Positions 37,382 to 48,425 of a stretch of DNA of 64,000 nucleotides are shown here, in pieces. The position numbers were made by a program, and so were the translations under genes. The notes under the pieces are model-generated. The model saw only the letters and a program-made list of their open reading frames with translations. It was not told the origin of the DNA and ran no database searches. Source of the DNA: Cryptomeria japonica (Eukaryota > Streptophyta > Pinopsida > Cupressales > Cupressaceae); contig NC_081414.1 in assembly GCF_030272615.1 (NCBI RefSeq), positions 658,144,292-658,208,291 on the forward strand. Direction: 5' to 3'. Each line of letters opens with the position of its first letter. Positions within the stretch are counted from its first letter, which is position 1.

Positions 37382-38533
37382 TGTTGGCATTTTTGATGTT
37401 TATGTTGTGATTGTCATTGATGGACACACACTTGTACTGAGAAACCCTTTATATGTATGAGCTAGAGCTCAACCGGTATTTGTTCCAACCGGTATTTTGT
37501 ATTCTAGTATTTAGACTAATGATTTTGCAGAATGTGTTTCCCGACATGGAGTGGCATGTCAACCCAAGCGGTTCATAGATCTCAACTAGTACAAGGGAGC
37601 AAAGCGCCATAATACATTCTTACCAGTCTTCAGTTTTGTCAAACCGGCAATTGGTATTTTGTATGAACCAATAATACTTTGTGATGAGCTACCAAATGGA
37701 ATTTTGTGATGAGTTACCAACCCACCGATTGATTGACGGTGTCGACACATTGATGGTGCTTTTTGTGTTGTGTTACTAAGTATGTCTAGATTCATTGAAC
37801 CTAGGAAATTGTAATGTAATCCTATTGGACTGACATGAAATCATATTCCTTTAAAAGGACGTCATGTCTAGGGTTTTGAGGAGTTATTGTTGCTATTGCT
37901 GAAAGGGTTTAAGGTGATTGTGGAGTTGTTGTAAGAGCGATCTTATCTGAGAAGATCAAGTTGTAAACAGAAAGAGATAGAGAAGACTGAAGTAATGCTA
38001 GAGTGCATTAGCAGTGAATTATACTGGATCTAATCAATTAGTTTGTGCTATAAGATAGATCAAACACTTGTTGATTACTCACATCTTTGACAAGTCTGTA
38101 GCCCTTAATCGGGTAGGCCTCAAAGCCTTTGTAAAATCCTCTAACAAGGTGGTTCACTTTTGTGAATCTAGAATCCTCTAACAAGGTAGTCTTTAATCAG
38201 ACTTATCTCCTAACAGAGATTGAGATTCCTAACAGGATCTGTTCTGGTGAAGAACATTGTAAGACCTTAACCGGTCTGGTTTCTATTCTGAAAATAGTGA
38301 CTTGTGAGTTCCATCTCACCGTGGTTTTTCCCAGTTGGGTTTCCACATCAAATATCTTGTGTTATGGTTGTATTGCTTTTGTGGGTGAATGCTTTATTTG
38401 CATTATGGTTTGCATGTGTGATAACCGATCTATCTGTTAGAATGTTTTACCGATTTATCTTCAAACTGTGTAGGTGTTTAAGTATAGAGATTTTTGGCAT
38501 ACTAATTCACCCCCCCCTTCTTAGTATTCATCA
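37382..38533 (+). repeat. 5' LTR of X-B
   Basis: It starts TGTTGGCATTTTTGATG and ends TTAGTATTCATCA (1152 bp). It contains a stem-loop at 38321-38346 with arms GTGG/CCAC and CCCA/TGGG, repeated ACCGGT palindromes near 37472 and 37488, and a C-run close to the 3' end. The frame at 38162-38440 is not a gene; it repeats in the 3' LTR only as shared DNA. Confidence 0.95.
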
Positions 38534-38534
38534 A

Positions 38535-38548
38535 TTGGTATCAGAGCC
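38535..38548 (+). other. Primer binding site of X-B
   Basis: TTGGTATCAGAGCC follows the LTR after one base. TGGTATCAGAGC is complementary to the 3' end of initiator methionine tRNA and is the usual plant copia primer site. Confidence 0.88.
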
Positions 38549-38571
38549 TACCTTTCTATAAGTTTAACCAC

Positions 38572-39861
38572 TTGGAAAGAGATATGGGGGAATACACTTT
38601 GAGAGAACTTACTCAACGGCTCACCAAGTCTGAGCAAGCCTATGATGATCTTATGGTCAAATACAAGGCATCTCAAGCAAAAAGGAGAGAACATGCAGAA
38701 AAGCTGATGGAGCTATCTGAAAGTAGTTCTAAAGATGAAGCTAATATGGAAGCCATGATTGCAGAAGTGAATAAGCTGAATGATTCAAACTCCAATCTGA
38801 GAAAGGAGTTGGAAGGACTGACTATCCGGTTTAGTCAAGAGCTTGAGAACTGTAGGAAAGCTGAAGATTGGATAAAGGATAGAGATCATGAGATCTCCAA
38901 GTTGAAACAAGAGATTAGTGCACTGACTGCTCACCTTCATGAGAGCAGGATGGAAAAGGAAGACATGCAAGGTGAACTGAACATAGCCATCTCTGAAAAT
39001 GCAAGTCTAATGGAGACAAATACTACTATTTCCAAAGAATGCTTTGAGTCGAAGGAAATACTTGCTAAGTGTGGCAAAAGTATTGTCAAGCTAGAGCAAA
39101 ATCTTGAGTCATCTAGACCGGAAAAGAATACCAATGGTCTTGGTTTCTCTGGACATGAGGAAGGAGAATCCTCAGGAACAAGTATTGAAGCATCAAAGAA
39201 GCAACCGGCACTCAAAGGAAAAGGTAAGCAAAAATTTAAACCTGTTTGCTTTAACTATCTTAAAGAAGGACACACTGCCAATGTATGTAGGAGCAAAGCC
39301 TACAATAATTTTCCATATTTTATCAACAATGTACCTACATCCAATAAGTTCAATGGTCATTGTTATGCATGCAACAAGTTTGGGCATAGAGCATCTAAAT
39401 GCAAGTTTGTCATGAACAATACCGGAAGATATCCTCAGAGGACCCAAGGAGCCGGTCCAGAATCTTTTGCAGACCGGAACCCCAACCGGTTCAATGCCTA
39501 CAATTATTAGTCAAGCAACAACGGTTATCAACCAACAACCAGATGGAGAGAAAATTGTTGGATTTGTCATGGACATGGCCACACTGCGGCTACATGCAAA
39601 AGGAAGAATGGAAATATGAACAATGGACCTTGGAGAGCACCTGGATTAGTTTGCTATCACTGCAACAAATTGGGTCACATTGCAAGATTCTGCAGAAGCA
39701 GAAAGAGTATATCTGATGATATACCAGTCACTCAGAAAGGAGAAGTTGATGTTGAAAAAGTTCAAGCGGACATGAACAAAACCTGGAGGAAGAAACCAAC
39801 AATGTTGGAAGAGGAACTGGTTTCTGCACCTAGTGTGGAAATATCGGAACCAGCAAACTAA
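38572..39861 (+). pseudogene. X-B ORF1: Gag-like coiled coil with four zinc knuckles
   Basis: One frame of 430 codons is broken only by a TAG at 39508-39510. Residues 1-190 are a long charged coiled coil with heptad-like Leu and Lys/Glu spacing. Four CCHC-type knuckles follow: CFNYLKEGHTANVC (second Cys is Tyr), CYACNKFGHRASKC, CWICHGHGHTAATC and CYHCNKLGHIARFC. The C-terminus has DMNKTWRKKP, matched by EMKKTWIKK in X-A. The layout fits the multi-knuckle Gag of some plant copia elements, so RNA binding and particle assembly are likely. I chose ATG 38572 because it lies 24 bases after the primer site; 38584 is possible. Confidence 0.82.
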
Positions 39862-40307
39862 GCTCCAAAGAGGTTTAGGGGGAGCAAATGGTGAAATGAT
39901 TGTAAACCCCTAGATGCACTGGTAAAAGACATTAACCGGTATGTGATACCTATTGCTCGGTAGAAGATCGAAATGGTAAAGGAGGCAAATTAGGCTTTTC
40001 GCCCTAATAGAGGAGCATTAATGGTGGTAGGTGAGAGTCATGTATAAAAGCATATTTCAAATCATTTCTCACTATCTATTTTCGAGCAAAGAAAATTTTT
40101 CAAGTGCAGAAGTGAAGAAAAGGAAATTTGAGCTAAGATTTCAAGAAATTGATAAATCTTGAAGGAGATTCAAATCCAATTTGCAAGTGGTCATGGAGAA
40201 CTCAAAGCGGTGATTTGGCAACCGACGAAGAGTGAAGTGAAGCAGAATCAGGAAGCCCTAAATTTGTGTTGTAAAGGTATTTTTCGTGTTCTTGAAAATA
40301 CTCAACA
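39862..40307 (+). other. Spacer between X-B ORF1 and ORF2
   Basis: It starts with the purine tract TTTAGGGGGAGCAAATGG at about 39876. X-A has CAGGGGGAGCACATATGG in the same place on its strand (about 54463-54480). The rest is non-coding. It may carry a signal for expressing ORF2, but none can be named. Confidence 0.5.
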
Positions 40308-43300
40308 ATGGCTTCCTCATCTCATACAAGTTCTAGTACATCCATTGAGTCAGAAAGTTTTATTCAGAGGAAGTCCAAATATAATGCCTTATCACAAGTT
40401 CCGGCTGGAGTCATAGTTGAAGAAGGAATTTCTGATTATATTGACTGCAAAATAGAAGACCTAGGGTCTTTAGCTATTCACACCCAGTTAGGTTTATTTT
40501 GCGGCAAGGACAAAAAGATCAAACCAGAGTTTAGTATCCTAGAGAAGAAGAAACTCCATAATGCAGTATACTTTCTAGAAGATTTTATGGAGGATCACAT
40601 CAGGATCATCTTGAGCAGAGTCCACAGTGACAAGATGTACCTGGAGAGGAGGCATGATATCATGCCTCAGGCAATTCATGTAGTCACCGGTTTTTACAAC
40701 ACAGGGGAAGTGCCAGCCCTAAGAACGGTAAGCAAAACCGAAATAGCCAAGCTCATTGGTTCAACAAGTGACTCACGGGGTATGATAGTTAATCCTATCA
40801 AGGATGATTTGGTGAAATATGCCTACATGGTGATAGGCTATAGAACATTTTCAGCCAGTAGGATTAATTATGTATCTACTACAGTGGTAAATGTCGCTTA
40901 CCGAATGATTAAAGAGGATGCATCTTTTGACTTATGTACTAGTATGCAGAGGCAACTCCTATTGAATCTAAAGGCGATCAAACAAGACAATGCACTGAGG
41001 TTTAAGTTTGGAAAACTACTGATAGGGTTGTTCTTCTATTTCCAAGGCTACTTTCCTGGAGTAGGACATGTCCAGTGGTCTCCTGACCAACCGATAACCA
41101 AGTAGATTAAGGAAAGCATACAAGCCATTGGAACCAATTACCCTGAAGTACTGAACAAATATTTTGATGAGTTCAAAAGAAAGATGAGTCAAAGGGTAAG
41201 AATCTCAGGTGATATAGTAAAGAAATACGAAGATGACATCTGTTTCACCATTCAGGTGGACAAATGCTTAATGGAGGTTGTTGAGCCTAGAATGGAGGAA
41301 GTGGAGCCAATGGGCTATGAAGTTATGTATGATATGCTGGAAGGGTATGCCTCAACCCTTATTGCCTCACCTCTTGATCCAAAGGCTAAAAGGACTAGAA
41401 CCTACTTGGAGAGGATTGCACCAACTGAAGAACCATCGGTTAAGAAAGGTAAAGAACTAGCAATAAAGAAAGCCAAAGCAGTGCCTGCAGCATCGGCACC
41501 AGCTACCACTGCAACTCCAAGAGTGACCAAGCGGTCACTAGCAAAGAAGAAACCTGAGGTAACACCGGCAAAATTCTTTTAAAGAAAAAGGAAGATGGAG
41601 ACAAATGAACCGGACTCTGAAGAGACCAAGTCTAATGAAACGCCAAAGAAGGCCAGACAGACAAAGAAAATGAAGAAGAATGAACTAGCAGCATCTGCAC
41701 CGGTAAATATTGACATCTCCTCATACAAACCTTTGACACATTTTCAAAGGACAGTTAAGAATATTAGGAGAAAATTACTTCATGATTGAATAGATTATTA
41801 TGATGATTTTAGTGATGAGGAAAATGAAGAAGTATTACAGGAAATCATCATTTATTTGTGTAAAAATGATCGGTCGCCATCAGAGATTAAATCTCAGACA
41901 CCAGATTCTTTATTTAAAGCATTAGATAATAAATGGCACATTTCCATTGAAAAGGAATAGGAGATTAGGGAGAAAGTCTTTGCACAGTACTTTCCCGACC
42001 TCTCAAATTCATAATTGTTTGATGTGTTGGACCAAAATAAAGATCTCTTCTTCACAAGGAGAAGAAGACTCTGGTTGTTGGAGGGGAGAATTGATGATGT
42101 TGAAAAAGATATTCATCAGCATATGGATTATGTTATCAACTCTCATAAAGCAAAAATGTCCAACCTCCAAGCGGAAAAAGGACTGGCTCTATCCAAACTG
42201 GATGAAGCCTTTGATGAGGAAGGAAACTTGGTTGAAGAACCAATCAACACTATTGATGTCGATGCCCTGGATGTTAAAGATGTCACTCAGGACATACCTT
42301 CTGAGGGAATAGAACAGGGGCAACAAGCCAAATAGGGTGGTGAGTAGGCTAAGGACACACAGGAAGTGGCTCTAGAATAGGAAGAGAAGAAGAAGAGGGA
42401 TGAAGATGAGAAAAAGAGAAAAGAGGAGGAGAAAAGAAAAGAGGAAGAGGAGAAATCAAAAGATGAAGAGAAGAAGAAGCAAGAAGAAGAGAGGAAGAAG
42501 AAAGAAGAAGAGGACAAGGAAGAAAACAGGAAGACAAGAAGAAGAAGGAAGAGGAAGAAAAGAGGAAGAAAGAAGAGGAAGAAAAGAAGAAGAAGGAAGA
42601 GGAAGAAAAGAAAAAGATGGAAGAGGTAGAAAAGAAAAAGAAGGAAGAGAAAGAGAAAGAAGAGAAGGAGAGGAAAGAAGAAGACATGAAAAAGAAAGAA
42701 AAGGAAGACAGGGAACAGTAACAGAAGAAAGAAGTAGAGAGGGAAGAAGGCAGAAGTAGACAAGGCAGCAAAAGCAATGGAGAGAACTCAGATGGAGACT
42801 TCGAAGGCAACCGGGAGTCAAGCCAAACTGGCTGATATCTCCAGTCCTATCAATCTCCAATCTGCAAGTGAGTCAGAGCTTATGCAAAGCATCAAGGTTG
42901 CTCATGAGCGCCTTGAGATCATTCACAGGAAAAAGGAACAGGACATAATTTAGGCAGCTGTAGACACCCTTACCAGTTTAATCCCTAGTACCAATCTTAC
43001 TGACACTGAATCATCACTAGCACAACTCAAACTACTATGTACTGTAGTGGATGATCAGGTGCAGAGCCTGGAAGAAGCAGCTGAGGCCAATGTCAAGAAA
43101 GAGCACCAAAAGGCTCTTAACATTGCTCTAGTGAAAAAGATGAATGAGCTTAGGACTGAACTGCTGAAAGACCAAAAGGACATAAGGAATGCCTTGGATG
43201 AGGGAAACTTGCTACTAAGCAAAATCGGTCAACCTCATCTATTTTGCGATGATGTGCTAGCCAAGAAGCAAAAGCTTCAAACAGACTTACAGTCCTACTT

Positions 43301-43658
43301 GGGCACATTTAAGACACCTTATGATTCCTTTGCAACATATGGGCAAACTATTCATTGGTTCCAGATCCAGTCAACCAAAATAGAGCAAGAGATTAGTACA
43401 CGATCTAAAGATTTGCAAGAGCTACAACTGGTTTTACTTCCACATCTGCGAATTCTTCAGAAGTGTTATCTGAACTTGGATGCCTTGACAGTCATGCAGG
43501 AGCTAAGCACAGTTGATGCCATGTAGGAACAGGTATACCAGATGCAAATAGAAAAAGAAGTGGCCACCTCCTTACTTGAATCCTGGTCGCTATCCATGAA
43601 ACAATTTTTGTAGGACTATAAATCGATTTTTGACAAGTATAATTCATTGTTGTCATAA
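40308..43658 (+). pseudogene. X-B ORF2: long protein of unknown function in place of pol
   Basis: One frame runs from ATG 40308 to TAA 43656-43658 (about 1,116 codons). It is broken by in-frame stops (first at 41103, then about 41580, 41787, 41958, 42012, 42333, 42345 and later) and by two compensating shifts inside a Glu/Lys/Arg-rich run (about 42400-42740). Residues 1-300 form a compact, conserved domain shared with X-A, including YRMIKEDASFDLC, an FKFGKLLIGLFFYFQ region and YFPGVGHVQ. A Lys/Ala/Pro-rich linker, an acidic segment, the charged run and a C-terminal coiled coil follow. There is no DSG, HHCC, DDE or YVDD motif. The domain faintly recalls helical plant transposon modules, but I cannot assign it. 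Confidence 0.72.
42400..42740. repeat. Purine-rich GAAGAA tract coding a Glu/Lys/Arg run in X-B ORF2
   Basis: About 340 bp of GAA/AAG/GAG-type triplets. Open frames exist in all three + phases and on the - strand (Ser/Phe/Leu-rich), which is a composition effect. It is a likely place for slippage indels, and the main frame shifts here and returns. Confidence 0.85.
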
Positions 43659-43719
43659 ATTTTTATTTATATCAAATGAAAATAGGGTTGTTTAGCGATA
43701 CTTTGTCATTGTTGGCAAA

Positions 43720-44017
43720 GGGGGAGAAGTATAAGTATCTCTATCCTTTTTTGGTTTGAAAATTTTGATCTTCTGATACAGGGGGAGAAGCACTCTATCT
43801 ATTTTGAATAGGAGAAGCTATTTTTGAAATTTTGATATATTCTATATGCTCTGATGATTATGCTCTATATGCCAAATTGCTATACATTGTGTTTATTAAG
43901 GGATAGTGTATATGCTTAGGGGGAGCAATTTTGTTAATGGCAAGTTTTTGTTGTAAAACACTTAGATGTCAAAATTTAATTTTCCTAAGTGTTGCCATCA
44001 ATGCCAAAGGGGGAGAT
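43720..44017 (+). other. Cluster of GGGGGAG purine tracts before the X-B 3' LTR
   Basis: AAAGGGGGAGAAG (about 43718), CAGGGGGAGAAG (about 43780), TTAGGGGGAGCAA (about 43918) and CCAAAGGGGGAGAT (44003-44016) occur in less than 300 bp. The last adjoins the LTR and is the true polypurine tract. Repeated tracts of this kind are a known mark of Sirevirus-type copia elements. Confidence 0.8.
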
Positions 44018-45189
44018 TGTTGGCATTTTTGATGTTTATGTTGCGATTGTCATTGATGGACACACACTTGTATCGAGAACCCCTTTATATGTATGAGCTA
44101 GAGCTCAACTGGTATTTGTTCCAACTGGTATGTTGTATTCTAGTCTTTAGACTAATGATTTTGTAGAATGTGTTTCTCAGTCTGAAACGGCATGTCAACC
44201 CAAGCGGTTCATAGATCTCAACTAGTACAAGGGAGCAAAGTGGCATAACACATTCTTACCAGTCTTTAGTTTTGTCAAACCGGCAATCGATATTTTGTAT
44301 GAACCAGTAATACTCTATGATGAGTTACCAACCGACATTTTGTGATGACTTACCAACCCACCGATTGATTGACGGTGCTGACACATTGACGGTGCTTTTT
44401 GTGTCGTGTTACTAAGTATGTCTAGATTCATTGAACCTAGGAAATTGTAATGTAATCCTATTGGACTGACATGAAATCAGATTCCTTTAAAAGGACATCA
44501 TGTCTAGGGTTTTGAGTTGTTGTTGTTGTTGTTGTTGCTGAAAGGGTTTATGTTGTGGCTAGGGTTTAAGGTGATTGTGGAGTTGTTGTAAGAGCGATCT
44601 TATCTGAGAAGATCGAGTTGTAAATAGAAAGAGATAGAGAAGACTGAAGTAATGCTGGAGTGCATTAGCAGTGAACTATACTGGATCTAATGAAGCAGTC
44701 TGTGCTATAAGATAGATCAAACACTTGTTGATTACTCACATCTTTGACAAGTCTATAGCCCTTAACTGGGTAGGCCTCAAAGCCTTTGTAAAATCCTCTA
44801 ACAAGGTGGTTCACTTTTGTGAATCTGAAATCCTCTAACAAGGTAGTCTTTAATCAGACTTATCTCCTAACAAAGATTGAGATTCCTAATAGAATCTGTT
44901 CTGGTGAAGAACATTGTAAGACCTTAACCGGTCTGGTTCTATTCTGTAGATAGTGACTTGTGAGTTCCATCTCACCATGGCTTTTCCCAGTTGGGTTTCC
45001 ACATCAAATATCTTGTGTTATGGTTGTATTGCTTTTGTGGGTGAATGCTTTATTCACATTTTGGTTTGCATGTGTGATAAACAATCTGTCTGTTAGACTA
45101 TTTTACCAGTTTACCTTCAAACTGTGTAAGTGTTTAAGTACAGAGATTTCTGGCATACTAATTCACCCCCCCCCTCTTAGTATTCATCA
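44018..45189 (+). repeat. 3' LTR of X-B
   Basis: TGTTGGCATTTTTGATG to TATTCATCA (1172 bp), the partner of 37382-38533. It is slightly longer through an indel near 44515-44560 that includes (GTT)n. GAGGT at 45190-45194 is the target duplication. Confidence 0.95.
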
Positions 45190-45194
45190 GAGGT

Positions 45195-45693
45195 TGGATT
45201 GCACTTGTTGTTTGTGTTTGAATATGTGCTGAGACACTTGATATTATCAGTATGCTTTGTATTGGTATACTAGCATTGATCGCCGAGGATGACACACTTG
45301 TTTGAAAGTTTGCATTCGTGTTGACATTTGTTTGGATAGGTACGTTTTAAGGAAGACTAGAGGTCGTTGCTTGTATTTGTGTCATGGGTGGTGTTTGACT
45401 ATTATCTTGACCTAAAGTTTTTCCCAATGGTAAAATCTTTGTGACATCAAAATCTTCAGGTAGTTTTGCCCCATTTTGTAATAACAACAATAGATATTTG
45501 TCCCTATCACTATGTATAAGTTCATCTAGGATCATAAGGACATGTGGATCTTGTTGAGCTGACTCAATTTCTTCTTTTGTCAAATGTTGTTGTAATTCAT
45601 TTAGGGTAAACATTGTCTAAGGACCTGAGTGTTGAGATGATGATATGTCCATGTTCCAAGTTGGGTTTATAGACTGGGTGTTGTTTGAATCCA
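45195..45693 (-). pseudogene. gag: Tat Gag, N-terminal part
   Basis: Continuing Tat Gag across X-B, the - strand phase begins at a Met at 45693 (MDSNNTQSINPTWNMD). After one TAG it gives the 88-codon open piece at 45347-45613, with LNELQQHLTKEEIESAQQDP and KYLLLLLQNGAKLPEDFD. It reaches 45195, where the target duplication and X-B begin. Stops again sit at Gln-like codons. Confidence 0.7.
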
Positions 45694-45848
45694 TTATACC
45701 TTTCGCCTTTTGTGACCTTGTGACGGGCATTTAAGACTACTATATGAGGTGGTTCTATGCACAACAATGACTAATACTAGACTATAGACGTAGGTATGAG
45801 GTATGCAAAACTATAATAGACTCTCTATTGAGGATTTTGACGCAAGAC

Positions 45849-46106
45849 CTATTGAGCATTTCTGGATTTCTCTAATGCAAGTTTTTCCATATGTTCTCTT
45901 AGACATTCTGCGAGAATTTCTCTGTCAATCCTACGGGCAATTTTATACTCAATGTTAATCTCGTACTTGACTCCTAAATACTGAGGTGCATTTATCCTTG
46001 AGTTCCAAGCTAATTTGGCTAGACCATCAATGATTTCTCGCTGACCATCATTTAGCACTAGATTAGGTTGCTCGAAGGGGAGCAAACCATCACCTGGTAA
46101 ACCCAT
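45849..46106 (-). CDS. Small ORF in the Tat leader
   Basis: An 85-codon frame, MGLPGDGLLPFEQPNLVL onward, ends in a charged helix (LAECLREHMEKLALEKSR). It lies about 155 bp upstream of the Tat gag start on the same strand. It could be an upstream ORF of the element or part of a longer, interrupted gag. No domain recognised. Confidence 0.35.
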   Translation of the reverse strand: MGLPGDGLLPFEQPNLVLNDGQREIIDGLAKLAWNSRINAPQYLGVKYEINIEYKIARRIDREILAECLREHMEKLALEKSRNAQ

Positions 46107-46184
46107 TATGACACATGTTATGACTCTATAACTGGCAATGGACTAAGACAGACACCTATGAAATCTAGATGAAGATGTATATGA

Positions 46185-46405
46185 GGATGATAATGCAGAC
46201 TCAAAGTTAGGACTATTCAACGACTATGGATGATAATGAAGACGTGAATGATGACTATGTAATGACTTAGGACAATAATGAGGACATAGGTTGGGGCTAT
46301 GCAAAGACTTAGGATGATAATGAGGACGTAGGTTGGGACTATGCAAATGTAAGGACTTAGGATGATAATGAGGATGTAGGTGGGGACTATGCAAAGACTT
46401 CCTAG
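46185..46405. repeat. Tandem repeat of about 42 bp in the Tat leader
   Basis: The block GGATGATAATGAGGACGTAG, then GTTGGGACTATGCAA, recurs about four times. The Tyr/Ile/Pro-rich - strand frames here come from the repeat. Confidence 0.88.
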
Positions 46406-47927
46406 GGTCACAAATATGCAATAACTTTGAGTTTTTTTTTTTAGGATGGACTCTATTTTCAGTAATTCCATGTCTTGGACAATTTTTGTAGTTTTCCAAA
46501 TCTGAGAACAATTGCTTCGAGGTAGGTATAGTTGACTGACTCAATTTTCACACAATCTCAGAAAATTTAGAGAGTTGTAGGATAGGGCCTAAAATAGCCC
46601 AAAGGACTAACTCAATACTGGTCTAACACAATGATACATAAAAAAGAACAAAATACAATCTTAGGCTAGAAAGTGAACATCATTCAATGAGGCCCTTACA
46701 AAATATTAAGACAAAATGAATAGATAGAGAGTCTGGTAGCACTAGCTCCACTCCATGGCACACACTTCTTAGGCATGCTAGTCTCTCTTACCCCGAAGAT
46801 CAAAAGATCTTATAACCGAGGGATTTTTGTATCATAGTGTAAGGTACATGAAGGGTATCTATGGAGTACGATCCGCACTCCCGAAATCACTGAATGTAGG
46901 ATTTTTGGCAACTAAATTGGTTCGTAGTATAAGGTTTTGAGGGATCCCAATCCAATGACGGATTCTTAGAGCAAGCCACTTAAGACTTTAGTTGAGCTTA
47001 TCAGTGCAGGGAAGGCCCCCACATATGTCGAATTCACTCAACACTCTAGTCGTCTAACCAGTATACTTATATAGCAGCTCGAAAAACCCACTCGAGAGTA
47101 CGCTAGGAGAGATGATATCCCCAACACATCCCAATTCAAAGTACCTCTGTGGGGTGATGAAATCCCCAGTCAAAGATACCCCTCACTACATAGAATAAAT
47201 TAAAATTGGATTTTGTTGTCACCTCCTTCCTTTCTCTCAAGACCTCGAAGGTGGGTGGAAAGTCAGTTAATGCAACAGTAGGTCCACCCCAAACACGATA
47301 AAAATTATTTTCCTTAAGAAAAAAGAAATATGATTTAATCTAATGTAGCCTGATTCACATTCATTTTATAGCCCAAATTTAGGTGTTGAATATCCATGTG
47401 CATGTCCATTTTAAACACCAAATCAAAATATGAAGGCATGCATGTCAATTTTAACCATTTGTTGATTTTAAGCCCCAAAAGACAAATTGTGAGATACAAG
47501 CATGTCAATTTTAGCCAATGTTTATTTTAAGCACCAAACAACGAAGTGTGAGATTATGCATGCATGTCCATTTTAACTATTGTTGATTTTAAGCACCAAA
47601 AGATGAAGTGTTAGATGATGCATGCAACTGATCTAATACTAATCCAATCCTTTCTATAAATTTGCCATAGGCTGTAAAGAGGAGATTAGTAGTAAAATCA
47701 AATCAACAGAAGACAGAAAATCAAAATTTGACAGAGGTGAATGCATGACAATACCTGTGCGATTACATAATACTCATAGATCAAATGCGTTAACCTAACA
47801 CAATGTATTTGTAATCCTGATAGCCTAAATGTGTGATGATAACAGATCTATTGCATAACACTAACAGGGCGATTGCATGACAGATAGGCAAACAACAAAA
47901 AATTAAAAAATAAAAAATAAAAGAAAA
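46406..47927 (-). other. Tat leader, non-coding
   Basis: No ORF over 60 codons and no domain is visible. The motif GCATGTCAATTTTAACCATTTG and variants recur loosely at 47400-47600, as a weak tandem repeat with CACCAAA spacers. Long leaders are common in Tat elements. Confidence 0.5.
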
Positions 47928-48158
47928 CTAAACCCGATCAGAAACCTGCAAAACCAAATGTGAGGCCCTAGCCAAATCTCTCATTATCCATTCAATATTG
48001 ATTAGATCATAGTTAACTTGATAAGAAAGAACTAAGCTGTTATATCTATCAAAGGCCAGTTGATCTTCCAAATCTTGTATTTGCTTTTCTGCTTGGAGAA
48101 CCTTTTGATAGCATTTGGCTTGTCTTCTTTGTTCTCTTGTCCTTCTTGCACCTGAAAT
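47928..48158 (-). other. Possible coiled-coil ORF in the Tat leader
   Basis: One - strand phase is open for about 77 codons without an early ATG: YQKVLQAEKQIQDLEDQLAF, then IEWIMRDLARASHLVLQV, ending at TAG 47928-47930. It starts next to a TTTCAG that could be a splice acceptor. It looks like a short coiled coil. It may be an exon or a remnant. Confidence 0.3.
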
Positions 48159-48294
48159 CCTAAACTATACCTTTCATGCCATAAATTGTTATAATCAAAT
48201 CATGCAATAGAAGTAATTTGTTTCTAGATTAACCCAATTTTAGATAGAATTAAACAGATAATAGAACATAGAGAATAAAAAATTAAACAATTTT

Positions 48295-48425
48295 CCCTGC
48301 GAATGCGTGATCTGGAAAGGGCGATTGCGTGATCTAAAAAGGGTGATTGTGTAACCCTGTCAGATCGAATGCGTGACCCCAAGGGGTCAAATGGGTAGTT
48401 TTGTCTATGAGATTGTGTGACGGAA
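48295..48425. repeat. Short degenerate repeats with GCGATTGCGTGA core
   Basis: GCGAATGCGTGATCTGG, GCGATTGCGTGATCTAA, GTGATTGTGTAACC and CGAATGCGTGACCCC follow each other every 20-27 bp. Similar words (GCGATTGCATGA, GATTACATAA) are scattered at 47755-47885, and the opposite-strand form (TTACGCATTCGCC) occurs at 20868-20960 near the PMD intron. Confidence 0.7.

Larger units (their letters stand above)
37382..45189 (+). mobile_element. X-B: complete RT-less copia-like LTR element
   Basis: It has two LTRs (37382-38533 and 44018-45189), a primer site, ORF1 and ORF2, a cluster of GGGGGAG tracts, and a perfect 5-bp target duplication GAGGT (37377-37381 and 45190-45194). It interrupts the Tat gag. 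The 5.5-kb interior contains no protease, integrase, RT or RNase H motif in any frame that I can see. The LTRs differ by scattered substitutions and a short indel near 44515-44560. Repeated purine tracts before the 3' LTR and a coiled-coil Gag recall Sireviruses of Ty1/copia. Confidence 0.92.

Noticed and set aside
38162-38561. Two Cys/Ile-rich frames (92 and 85 codons) that recur at 44960-45232
   Set aside because: They lie inside the X-B LTRs; the recurrence is due to the LTR pair, not to a gene family.
42287-42860. Long Ser/Phe/Leu-rich open frames on the - strand (134-158 codons)
   Set aside because: They are the reverse of the GAAGAA tract that codes the Glu/Lys/Arg run of X-B ORF2; the composition alone keeps these frames open.
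46217-46544. His/Tyr/Ile-rich - strand frames (84 and 106 codons)
   Set aside because: They translate the 42-bp tandem repeat in the Tat leader in two phases.
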